From positions 36,444,964-36,508,963 of the forward strand of contig OW203761.1 of assembly GCA_934045905.1 (NCBI GenBank): a stretch of DNA of 64,000 nt, written 5' to 3'. Position numbers and translations under genes: made by a program. This stretch comes from Leuctra nigra. Lineage: Eukaryota > Arthropoda > Insecta > Plecoptera > Leuctridae. Below the pieces are notes generated by a model, which made no database searches, had not been told where the DNA came from, and was given only the letters and a program-made list of their open reading frames with translations. Of this stretch, positions 1 to 11,400 are shown in pieces (position 1 is the stretch's first letter; each line of letters opens with the position of its first letter).

Positions 1-969
1 TTCTGAGGAATTATACTAAACCTGTTTAAGTCTTATTCGCAAATGCCTATCATTTTCCACAAGTAATAATATGTTAGATTAATTTCCTCTTATGATCGGA
101 TTATTCTCCTGCTTTCTGCACCAATTGCTTTCGTAAAGCGGATTTGCTTGAATACGATTCCGGTAAATTCCAATATTTGTTCGATAATCTTCCTAAAGAT
201 AAAGCCCCGAACAAAATAATTACACGAGATCAGCTCCGACGAAATCGCGCAACCATATTTAAATATGTAGCTTTATTTTTTGCATTTCCAGAAATTAATA
301 ACGACCCAGTGGTTTTGCAAACAGCTTGTTGTGGTTATAGACATGGTCAAATGTTCCGAGCTCCTATTCAAGCAAGGTTTATAGACTAACTCTAGCTTCA
401 TTAAAATGCGACTAGTTTCAGTGAGGAAAAAATAAAAATTTATAAAACAAGACCTCTCTTTGAACTCTTTGTATTAGTTTAGTGGCGCCCAACGAAGAGT
501 GCGGCACAAAGGAGTATGTTATATGGATTAACGCAGAGAAGTTTCTAATTTTCGGACTTGTGTTCTATGTACACAGACATGCACATGTACCAATAGCGCT
601 GTGCTGCGGAGAAAGACTCGAGTACAAATAGCCGGCGTTGATAAAGGGACGGTTATTATACAAAAAGAAAGAATTCGTTATAAAGGTCGATCCTTTGTCC
701 AAAAATCGACAAATATTTTCATTTTCTTTAACATGTATTCTTTATTAAAATCTACTTGAAACTCATGTAATATATTCGCCCAGAATACACTATATAAAAA
801 CGACATCCAATTCTCTTTGACTTGAAAGAAACGTTCTTATTTTTAAAAATAAGCAGAACATTTCCTTTCCTAGAGTTAATCAAGTTTGGAACTACTTTCT
901 TGAAGGTTCAATTTTTTAATTACAATTAGCATGTTTAAACCATAAAGTCTAACCCATAAAGAAAGAGTA
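1..969. other. Presumed intron with LTR-retroelement traces
   Basis: This is AT-rich DNA left of the last visible exon. I see no CUB, transmembrane or other domain in any frame. An 81-codon plus-strand ORF at 144-389 has no recognisable family. An AATAAA-like stretch near 428-435, about 50 bases before a tRNA-Lys type primer-binding site, would suit the right part of a decayed 5' LTR, but no second LTR is visible. Confidence 0.4.
483..494 (+). mobile_element. tRNA-Lys type primer-binding site (LTR retroelement remnant)
   Basis: TGGCGCCCAACG is the complement of the 3' end of eukaryotic tRNA-Lys, including the CCA tail. This is the usual primer-binding site just inside a 5' LTR. The same 14-mer (with the preceding AG) appears inverted at 7687-7700 and 8530-8543. 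Complementarity stops after 12 bases, so the element is old or the match is partial. No gag or pol reading frame follows. Confidence 0.5.
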
Positions 970-1023
970 CTAACCATATGCAGCCATGACAGTATTAATG
1001 ATGACATTAGAGGTTATATTTAC

Positions 1024-1243
1024 CTGTACTTCCAGTTCGAATCCGGGCAGATAACTGAGTGGCACCGGATGGAACGGATTGTCGTATGGCGACGTGTGGA
1101 ACTCCAGCAACATGTTGGCACTACTGCTGATGATATCCGGCACGACATCACCCCCGCACAGTCGTACCAACACCGGGGACTCCGTCGTACTGCCGTCGTA
1201 CACCGTCAAGTAGTCTTGGACGACATTGCATTGGTCCCACACC
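1024..1243 (-). CDS. Coding exon: second half of CUB domain 2
   Basis: A TTTCCCTCCCCCAG acceptor lies directly above 1243 and a CAG|GTAAAT donor follows 1024. One base completes the split arginine codon and 73 codons follow, phase 0. The peptide includes [19 protein letters not shown] and PGFELEVQ, the standard order of the last CUB strands. D300 and D306 are placed like the acidic calcium ligands of calcium-binding CUB domains. The frame is open at the donor, so the gene continues to the left; I could not find the next exon in 1-970. Confidence 0.9.
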
Positions 1244-2398
1244 CTGGGGGAGGGAAACGGACATTGTTCATGTTTAATTGTGATCGAGGGAGTTGTCATT
1301 GAGGGTTTGTACATCTGTGAAGTGTACAGATTACTTCTAAAGAAACATGTTATCTGTTAACTTGAAATAGATGTGAAAATAATGTGGTTGGGCCTAGTAG
1401 GTGAAAATAATCGTCAACAGGAATGAGAAAAAAACATATTTTTTGAAGACGGAGTAAAAATTAAGACGTAATTCCCGACATTTTTTTATATTTATAAAGA
1501 ACGTAGATAGAAGTATTTTTTTAATAAACTCCATTCAATTTTAGAACTAAAGTTATCTAAAAATATCACGTTATAATAATGAAAAATCGTTCTTTCAAAA
1601 GCGATTCGGTGATTGAAAATGTTCACTGTAAAAATATAAATTGATGCGTTCTCCTGAACATTGCAAAGCATTCCCGAATAATTTGAAGATCTTTGTGTAT
1701 GATAGGTGAAAATAAATAAAGGAAATATCACAAAGGCAGTGGAAACAGCAAATAATCGCGAATGATGTGCTCTGATCAGGCGCACTGATTGGAAAGAAGT
1801 AACAATAAATAAAACATGGAAGAAAGAACAATGGAAAGAGATCGCCGAGATTGTGCCACAGGGACAGAGCATAGAAGAGGAGCAGGGTCGAGATGATTGG
1901 AAAGAAATCTGAGGAACCTTTTGGAGTTCAATTGCCAAAGAATGTTCTCAGAGATACCGCTTGACCCAGCGACGATACGGAAGAGCTGCTGCCAATAAAT
2001 ATAAGCATCGTCTCTAACACGGCACCTCCACCAATATCAGTTTAAATTGTATTAATAAGCCTCAATGTTTGTAGAGTTCCTCCACCATGTGCGGTTTTAT
2101 GACGTGTTTAGTTCCCCTTTCAACACGGCACCTCCACCAATTGTGGGGGTTGACTTACGAAGTTCGAAATGGTTTTAGCACGGCACCTCCACCAAACCGA
2201 GATCGTGATGTGTGAATTCCTTTAAAAAGTTCTCAACATACTTCGTGCACGGCACCTCCACTAAATGCAGAGTTGTATAAACGTTTAGAGTTATCCGAAT
2301 ATGTTGACAATATGTTTTAATAATACATTCGGCAAATCATAAAACGATATGTTAATAAAATTGAATGGCTGGCAGCGATGTTCTTTGATGTTCTTATT

Positions 2399-2460
<62 letters not shown>

Positions 2461-5400
2461 TATCAATGAAATGAGGTCTCATCTCCTCCAGCTAGATGAC
2501 GAGTTACTTCTGATGGTGCGATCAAATCATTTTACTTTTAATACCGTTTTATGTTTTGCCGAGTGTACAAGCGTGGAAATAAGTTGTTAGTACCTACCTA
2601 CTCTATCTCTCTCTGCTCCTTATAAAAACATGTTTATGATATGGGTCAGGGAGAGGCAGAGTACAACCATCTTATTTCCACCACTGTTCATCGAGAGCAC
2701 AAAAATGTAATTATTCAGAAGAAATTAAGAGCTATTTCGAGTTAATTCTTCGATTACTCTTAACGCAGTATTGTGCGGACGGTGGTGCGAGATTTGTTTA
2801 TATGCGGGATGAATGGTTGTATGCGACAAGTTCACCGATTGCTCAGTAGGGGTCATTCTAAGCTGGTTTGTTTTGTTTTGGTGTTGTCTCGTCAGTCTCG
2901 ACTGAGGAAGATGACCGAACGTGTCGGCGAAATATCGCGGTCCATTTTATATGGCTTTTAATTTAAATACCCGTGTTCTATCCTAGTTTAGTGTAACTGA
3001 TAAGTGAAGTAAGAACTCACCTGAGCACTCTCTGACTGCGGTCATACTTGACGATCTGATCCTTGATGTGTATCTTGTGACTGTTCCTCTGCCTCACTGC
3101 GATCAGCGCATGTTTCCCGCGCGGGGGCGTCCGATGTTCCAGCCGGTAGTAACACGTGACATTGCGCGGGTAAACGCCCGGATAGTTCGGCGACTGGATC
3201 CTGCACGGTCGCGTGTCACACTTGTCCAGCACGCGGTCGCAATATGTCCCCGGCACCAAATCGCCGCGCCATGTCACGGCGGTGCTGTTCCCGTACCGAA
3301 GCTTTGCCTCGCTGCTTCGCAAGAACTTGTACGAGAGCTTGAAATCGAAGTTGTAGCCGATCCCCTGGAAGGAAACAAAATGGGGCTCGTATTATGACGA
3401 AGGGGAAGCAGCAGCTGTGGTAGGTAATTCCTAGCCCTAGGGACCTTCACTAAATGACACATTTGATAAAGGGGAATAGCTAAAAAATTATTCAAAACAA
3501 AGAGGTTTGCAAATAAATCAACTAAAGTGTATAGTGAAAAAGATTGAAAACTCGATTTTTTGAAGAATGTGGAATTTTTTGGATACTATTATAACGCAAA
3601 AGTCGGGTTGCAGTGGTTTTCACTCTTTGCTAAAACTTAAATTGTCCTGTAGATTACGTACACAAATACGTAGGTAGGTATAGGAAGGTAGACATATACC
3701 TAATTATAGAGATACGTACTACATTGGTATAAGTACCTAAGCCTTTTGTTATTTTTTGTTTGTTTGTTGATTATTTATTACAACACATTTGTTCAATGTA
3801 TAATCCGAGGTTATTGACATTGCCACGTAGTGTGATATTTTAGAGTCTGACGTGGTTCGGTCGCCACTCTCCAGATCGGCAAGAGCATTATGACAATATC
3901 AGGCGAAGTATAGACAGAAGTGGCTCGATTTATCATATCGAATTCATGCGATTTATTTAAGTCCAGCGTATCCTTGAATAAGCTTCGATGTTCACCTTCT
4001 TTTATACAAATTGTCGTCCTCGAGGGAAGAATACAACTAAATTTATTGACAGTGAGTAAGTGTCATACGATAGCTGACTGGGCATGTGGAATAATATACA
4101 CTTCCGTTGTAATATCCTCAACGAAGGTAAAAAGAAATATTCTCTACAATATGTTCTCAACTATCTAGGTGACATTTCTAGAGGACAGGGAGACATTGTC
4201 ATATTAATAAGAGGGCATATCAACAGAGATATTTTGGACCCTTTTAGTACGACTGACACTTCATTGACTGCAGTACTTACGTCTTTTTCTCATGTTTATA
4301 ACATGTAAAATTTGGTGTTGATGTTTATGTTTTATCAAATATGTGACTGGAAAAGCACCTGGAAAATTATGAAAATGCAAATATTTTGTCAACTTCCAGC
4401 TATCGCAAGTGATGTATACCTAATAATTATTTTAATACAGAAATGTATCAACTTCATTACCACGATCTATCTATCTATCGATCTATCTATCTATCTATCG
4501 GTGACGCTTACAGAAAACTTCAAATTGATCGGCCAATTTGTTGTGCCGGATATTGAAGTAAAAATGCATTACATTGCATTAAAGCCCCATTAAAACAGCG
4601 TGTAACATGCTAAAACATGCTACAGCGATAAAAGTCGGACGTGAATTGCTCACTATAATGTTCATCCCAACGTTGGCCGCAGAGAAATAAAACTTGGTGG
4701 CAGCGGTGATTGTTTACAAAACTCTTTAAAAAAATATTGGATTTTTAGCAAGTTAATTTGAAGAGCTGACAGGTTATTATGATAAGATGGTTGTTTTCTT
4801 ACATACAACGACATTGGAGGAAGGATATTTTGTTATAAACTCGTTTCTTATCGCGATTTTTAAATCCGTACTAGAGAATCAGATTCAGAGTTTGCAATAA
4901 TGATAGAGCGCTAAACGTATGACTGCACTAAATAAATTTATAACAACTTGCAATCGATTTATGATTTGCATTTTTTTAAATTCACTTTTTGAATTTCAAT
5001 ATCCATAGGGGTACTAAATTCGCTTACAAAGGAATAGACTTTGCGACATATTTACAAATTCGCCGGACCTTTCTTTTGAGAAAGATCCTGAGAATGAAAA
5101 TCTGAGATCTAAGGTTCTGAGAATGAGATTGTAATATAATGTTTTTTTTCTTTGAGGCCTCTAAAACTGTATAAACAAACTTCTAAAGCATTTCGCAGAA
5201 AACACAGAGAAAAGCACTTCGATGTCTTCAGAAAGTAGAATCACCTGGAAGTGTTGATTAGAAGAAAAAAGGTAATCGAGCCGGTGAAAAAGAGGGCTCC
5301 ATTGTTGTATCTAGTAGATAACTTTGAAAGAGTGTTCTTGAGGCAACAGAATGACAATGGAATGTTTCCCGTGGAATCGTTGTGTTTACCTCAAGTTTTT

Positions 5401-8400
5401 CATGCATCTTGAAATTGTCTCTATTCAGGTGAAGTGCATGCTGTTGAATTCGAGATAGTGAAGAGGGAACAGGATTTTCTCGACCATTTGCTGGCAAATG
5501 CGGAGAGTCCAGGCATTCACATGGTAATTGTCATTTACTAGATGCACTCTATTGTCAGGAAATGCAATTCAACACGTTATACAATGATGTGTATTTTTGT
5601 ATAATGCAAACCTCATTCAAACGTCACATAAATATGTCTATCTCAAAATAAAATAAGACATGCATTTGAGTTGCCATGAGAACATCAATTATGTTCAAAC
5701 CAATGCCGAGTTACGTTGTGAGTCAGGAATCAATCAATCGATGATCTATTAAGGATGAATCAACAACAGAAATGTGTTCTTTTGTAAAACATATTTTCGT
5801 ATATATTTTGTCCGTTCAAGGAAAATACATTTTTCCGGCAAACTGCGTCGCCTTTTGTGTCACGAGACACAAACATCGATGTAATAATCTTTGTGGGCGT
5901 CCAACAAAGCAGCATCTTTTTCATGTAACAGACACCAGAGTTCTTACAAGATTCTATCGTGAAGTACAAAACCGTGACAAATATTATGTTACCATGCAAA
6001 CCCGTCACTGCTCTCTGCAGGAAGGTTCATTTCGCTTGATGACGACATAAAAATTATTACATAACTGAGCTTATTATCGTCAATGTCGTAAACATTTCTT
6101 GGAGATAAGCTTTTATGAGAACGTTTTGAGGAAATAAAAATCATCGTCTATTGGTTTCACGTCAATGTTCAACGGAATCCATTATTTTATTGGACTTTCT
6201 TGGAAAAACTTGTCTTGAATGATAATATCTGTATTGGATTTGTACATTTAAAAGACAAAGTGAGCCTCTTAGCCGAAATTGTTGTGGTTGTGACAGTCAT
6301 TTTGGATATAAACTGTATATGAAAGCGATAAAGTTGTAGAGAATATGAATGAATGAGTACCCACAGTTAATTTTTGAAATGTGAATAGGTAATGTACGTT
6401 ACATGAAAGTTGCTGAATTTCAAAATATGAGAAATGCCTAGAACTTTATTTTGTGTCTCTGTATAGCTATATTTTATAATGTAATTTTAATTATTAGTCA
6501 ACTCAGGCACCGAATACATACTTCGTATGTAAATCTATTAAATGTGCTAAGAAAGAAAGATCAGCTAGTAATTTACCTCTTCTGATAGTCTGAAGAGCTG
6601 TAGAGTGAGATTGAGCGACGTGGTCTCGCTGTAGTAAACTGTGTAACCCCACGCACTGCCACACCACTGGCCTCCAGTGCTCGGACGGTCCAGCTCCTGG
6701 ATAGTCATGTGGCCGTCTGGACACCCCTCAGAGGTGAAGGAGACGAACTTCCCCACAGTGAAGGTGTCAAACGTTAGCTGAAACAGAAGATCATTGTCAA
6801 TCATTAGTACTTGTTCTACTACAATATTCGTTTTTGAATTCTTTCCTAGTTTTTAGTTCTCAGTTCTTAGAAATACTTTCGCTTTTCTAATAAAACCGAT
6901 GCTATTGATTTTGTACATTCCGACAAGTATTTTTTTCTCATGCGTTCTTAGTTATTATTTCCAATTTCGCGCTTATTTGAAATATTAGGTCCTGTTCCAT
7001 TTCTAATGTTTGATTGGATATGGGAAACATTTCGAATTCAAATATAAATCTCGGAAAGTTTATAAACGTATTTTAAAGATTTCTTTTTAAGAAATAGAGA
7101 AATTGTACTAATAATCAACAGCTTTTAAATAAAGTGGCTAGCTGTGAATGGCGCTAGTTTGGTTTGTATCCATTAGACAAAACATACTAATTAAATTAGA
7201 CAAATTAGACTTTGACCGACTGTATTTCCAAAATATACTAGAAGCATTAAGATTACTATGAAGCGATTTTCACCTCTTAAACAAAACGAATACGACGTCT
7301 GGTTCTTCTATAAATCAACAATTCACAATGTTAATCTATTGCATATTTAATTGTCAGCGTGTTGAAACTTTGTGTCCTGGGGCTTAGCAAAAATTAAAAC
7401 GACAATGAGCGAGAAGCTTATAATTTTGTATCGATTCTTCGTTAAAACGATATTTGTATGCTGCTTTAAAGCATTTTTTATCGCTCGTCGGTCTAGCAGA
7501 CATCAAAAATGTAACGCAAATACAATGTTTGACCCTCCCTATGGTCTACATCCAATTAAAAATATATTGGTTTTCTGTGGTGGTTTTGACGATTATACGC
7601 AACTGCTGTATCGATATGATTTCAATTTAACTAAAGAGAGGCATAAAGCGAATATTGTAGGTATATGTAGCTTGAAATTCTGTTGACGTTGGGCGCCACT
7701 TTCGAGGTTTAATTTCTGATATACACCGTCCATTGGACGATGTAAGAAGTGTTATTACGGTGGCTGGATCGATCGAGACATAGTCTCAGATCTTCATATT
7801 TTTTTGTGAACTTATTGATATTCACGCCATACACAATCCCTGAAAAATTATACACTTTTCGTGTCTAGTTTCTGAGATAATTTAAGTTTTCTCCCCTATG
7901 TTATCTTATGCTGCCAAGTAAAATCGAGACATTTTTAAGCTATAGTGAAATTCTAATTTTTTTGTGCCGATAGATTTGAACAAAAAACTCTTTTTCTTGT
8001 AGATATACGGACTTACTCAGGAAAAAATTGAAAACAATACCAACGTGTGCTATTTTAAAAGTTAGACACCAAATTTGCAATGATTTTCCTATACGTCCCA
8101 TGTTATAACATTTCCTCATTTTCAAAATACATGAAATTGAAAACTCATTATTGGGCGGGAGTTGCAAACTACAGGACATAAAAAGAATCTTTTATACTTT
8201 TATATAGTTCAAATATTGGAAAAAGGTTTTTGAACTTATAATTTCAAGAAAAAATATTTTTGTATATATCGATCGATATACCTTATGAGACCATAGATTC
8301 ATCAAACAGATAGCTAGATCAACTTTTAGATTAAATAGTGTGGTGAAAACTAAACGTCCAGCCAGGTCCAGCCCAATAATACTAGCATGAAATATTATTA

Positions 8401-11400
8401 CTCCCCTAAAGTATCAATAGACCACCATATCCAATGTTCTCTACCAACATGGTACGTGTGCCATAACTCAAGCTAATCTTATCATAGAGAGGCATGATAC
8501 GGTGGGCATAAAGCTTGAAATTCTCTTGTCGTTGGGCGCCACTTTCGAGGTTAAACCTGGTTAAACTCCGGACACACACACACACAGCCCACTGGATGAT
8601 GTTAGATATGTTATAAGATAAATGAGATCATCATTATGAGGATTGCGATCCCGTCTTTACGAGTCGGACAATCAACCCAAGAAATATGACGCATTCCGCG
8701 AATGTCCCGCAGTTTACGAGATACGAACGCTCGGTCCACTTTATGGCGGCGAATGTCCACTAAGGGTGCACAAAGTCGATATTATTTATTACGTGATGTA
8801 GGTTTCGTAAAGTTTATGGGCTCTGTCTTTCTGTTATTGCTCGCAACAAAAAGACACGTATTCTGGGAATGCTCTCGTAAAAGTAGAACCGTCGAAGCAC
8901 TTGAAATCGCAATTGCACGGGAATTGGTAACGTACCTAATTGGTGATTTTAGAAGTGAAACTCGGCTGGATTCCCGAACTTTGGCAGTTTGAGAGAACTG
9001 TTTTACATTATTTTCATATCAAAATAATATTATCGACGACTAGCTCTGGGAAGGATCTGCATTTTTGAAACATTATGTCAAGAAGAAAAAAGTTGGTCTT
9101 CGCTTCTAAACAAATCTAAAATGTCGGTGGAATTGGAAACACGCTTTCGAAAACTTGTTTCCTTCCATTCAAGATTTCCTTGAGCAATTTTCTGCCGTTG
9201 GAAACGAATTACCTCACAACACAATCCACTGTACGGCTTTTCACCGACGAAAAGCAAAATAGTTCGCGTGATGAAATTCATTAGATTATTGAACAATATG
9301 TTAGAATCAAGTCACGGCGCTGCACAAAGTCTAATGTGATCAACCCGATTCCTGTTATCATCTCAGCTTGAAGTTGACGTCTCGTATAACGCGGAACTGA
9401 CTTCATAGCATTGTGTGAGGTTATGTTGAACCACAGCCACAGTTATCAGCATGCAACATAGATTCACTCTTAGAGGGCGGTGAAGTGAACGGGCGAGTCA
9501 TATTTTGCATCCCAGAAGTACGAAACATGTACTCAGACAGATAGAAGGCGGTTTGAAAATGTTCCCTGACATTACTCAAAACCAACCAACTGTAGCAAGC
9601 GTTAGAGCTTTTGTCTTCAACCCTTACGTTCCTCTCTAAGCTATGGGTCCATGTGGAAGCGAATACAAAGGGCCAAGTCCAAAAGTTTCGGGGATTCTGT
9701 TTCCATTTGGGTTGCGTATCTACCAACACGTCGCTGCCATCCACGGTAGAAGCTTACCAAGAGCTTTATGACACTTAGCAACCAGCGGTTAATTATTAAA
9801 TAATTTTAACCTCGGGTTATTTTTGTCTTTCTATTTTGAAAACTCCCAACTCCTATTATTATGAAACAAGCTTTGTGCTTGCTTCGGTTTATTTCTTGAC
9901 AAAAACTTCGTCTGCAGAAATTTATCAGTTTTCCTCTTGATGTTAATTTGTTTCTCCAATTCTTTCTGAATAACTTTGCAACTGAAACTTCTCCCTCTCT
10001 TCTCCCTCGGTCGTAAAATCTTTCTTCCCCCTCGTCCTCGTTTGTCTAGAATATTCTTGCAAATCAAGGCGCGCTCGACATTATTAATTAAATATCCAAT
10101 TATGTGCATCCACCCAAGAAGCCGGTGTTGAGGCAATTTGTGGAGCGAATCACTGAAAACACCCGTTGTCGTCGTCACCGACTTCCAACTGAAGACGATA
10201 TTAAAACTGAGTCAATAACAATAGAGAGTTACAAGCTAACCTGAAAACCCTTAGTCACGTTGCTTTCATGATATTACGAAACAATTTGAGAAAAATATGG
10301 TATTTTGACGTTATTATTTATTTAATCACCATAATTTACGTGTATAATACCAAAACCAAATAGTTGCATGTAGGTGAAACTGGGAGGCCTCTTGAGATAG
10401 GAATTAAAGAACATCGTGAAATGGTAAAGAATCATAAAGTTTGCGTATTTTTAATAGGGATTCTGCTGCATTAATTTATAAAGAAAACAATGTGAGAAAA
10501 ATAACATTTGTTGAATACCTTTGTGTAATGAAAACATTATCAACCATACCAAGCTATTTCTTCCACGACTCATGGCGGAGTATTGTGAGGTCGGTGGTGC
10601 GAGATTTTCATACACGCGGGATGAAGGTTGTATGACAAGTTCACCGATTGATCAGTAGGGGTCATATAGTAGGGGTCTAAGGTCAGTGACAGGCAAAGAT
10701 GAACCCACTATAGCATTGCCAGGTATAGGGCCGCCCAAGCTAGCGCTGGTTCATCTTTGCCTGGTTCATCTTTGCCTGTTATGTTTGTTTTGTTTTGGTG
10801 TTCTCTCGTCAGTCTCGATTGAGGAAGCCAACCGAACGTTTCGGCAAAATATCGCGGTCTATTTTATATGGCTTTTAATTATAATACCAGGTTTTGTCCT
10901 AGAGAAGTGTACATTTAAAATTTTTCTGCTACAGATCTTCTCGTCTTATTAACCCAGTTCACGTTCAATTAGATTAGTACATTGGCAGCGCTCTTCACAT
11001 TTTAGTTTCAGATCGATATGAAGAAAGTACCTGTGGAGTGAGGATAAAAAACTTACAAGTTTGCTATAAAATGTGCAAAATTGATCCATAAAAAGTCAGA
11101 TATTCTTGTCTCGCATGTGTAGCTGCAGTTGCAAAAAGCTCTAGGTATTGTTGAAACTTTGAAAACTTGCTCCAGTCTGAGCTGGGAAGAAACGCGCGAC
11201 GATGGCGCTACGTGGCAGGTAGTGGAACTAACCTGGACGAGGTCTCCCAGATCCTTGCCTCCTGCCGTGAAGTTGAGATGGCACAAGAAGGGCAGGCGAT
11301 CTTCTCGCGGCCGCCGGATCTCCAGCTCATAAGTCCGTCCAACATCACCGAAGTAAGTGCGGTTGCACGCTGTAACAGAAATAATACACTCTCCTCAGAT

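Larger units (their letters stand above)
3365..6576. other. Intron between the CUB-1 and CUB-2 exons
   Basis: AT-rich intron. Apart from the tetranucleotide repeat near 4.48 kb and the tRNA-Leu type primer-binding site at 4.7 kb, I see no structured element; the ORFs here are short and featureless. Confidence 0.8.
6778..11232. other. Intron within CUB domain 1
   Basis: The intron holds the LTR/primer-binding-site repeat pair, the weak transposase remnant and the Penelope-like element. The minus-strand ORFs at 9078-9296 and 9421-9744 show no family I recognise and no splice sites that would join the CUB gene in frame. Confidence 0.8.

Noticed and set aside
1036..1052. Box-B-like GTTCGAATCCGGGC on the plus strand
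   Set aside because: It lies inside the CUB-2 exon (antisense to the PGFELE codons) and has no box A or tRNA fold around it.
1492..1938. 148-codon minus-strand ORF between two CUB exons
   Set aside because: Low-complexity, Phe/Ser/Ile-rich, no domain, not in phase with the flanking exons, which already join perfectly without it.
2018..2264. CRISPR array (repeats with unlike spacers)
   Set aside because: Repeats are only 17 bp, too few, in a eukaryotic intron without cas genes. The architecture is only superficially similar.
2291..2482. ORFs with poly-aspartate or poly-isoleucine
   Set aside because: Pure translation of the (CAT)n microsatellite.
3068..3397. 109-codon plus-strand ORF
   Set aside because: Antisense shadow of the GC-rich CUB exon at 3021-3364.
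9421..9744. 107-codon minus-strand ORF, possibly a gene remnant
   Set aside because: No motif or family recognised and no supporting splice structure; could be an old mobile element piece but I cannot support it.
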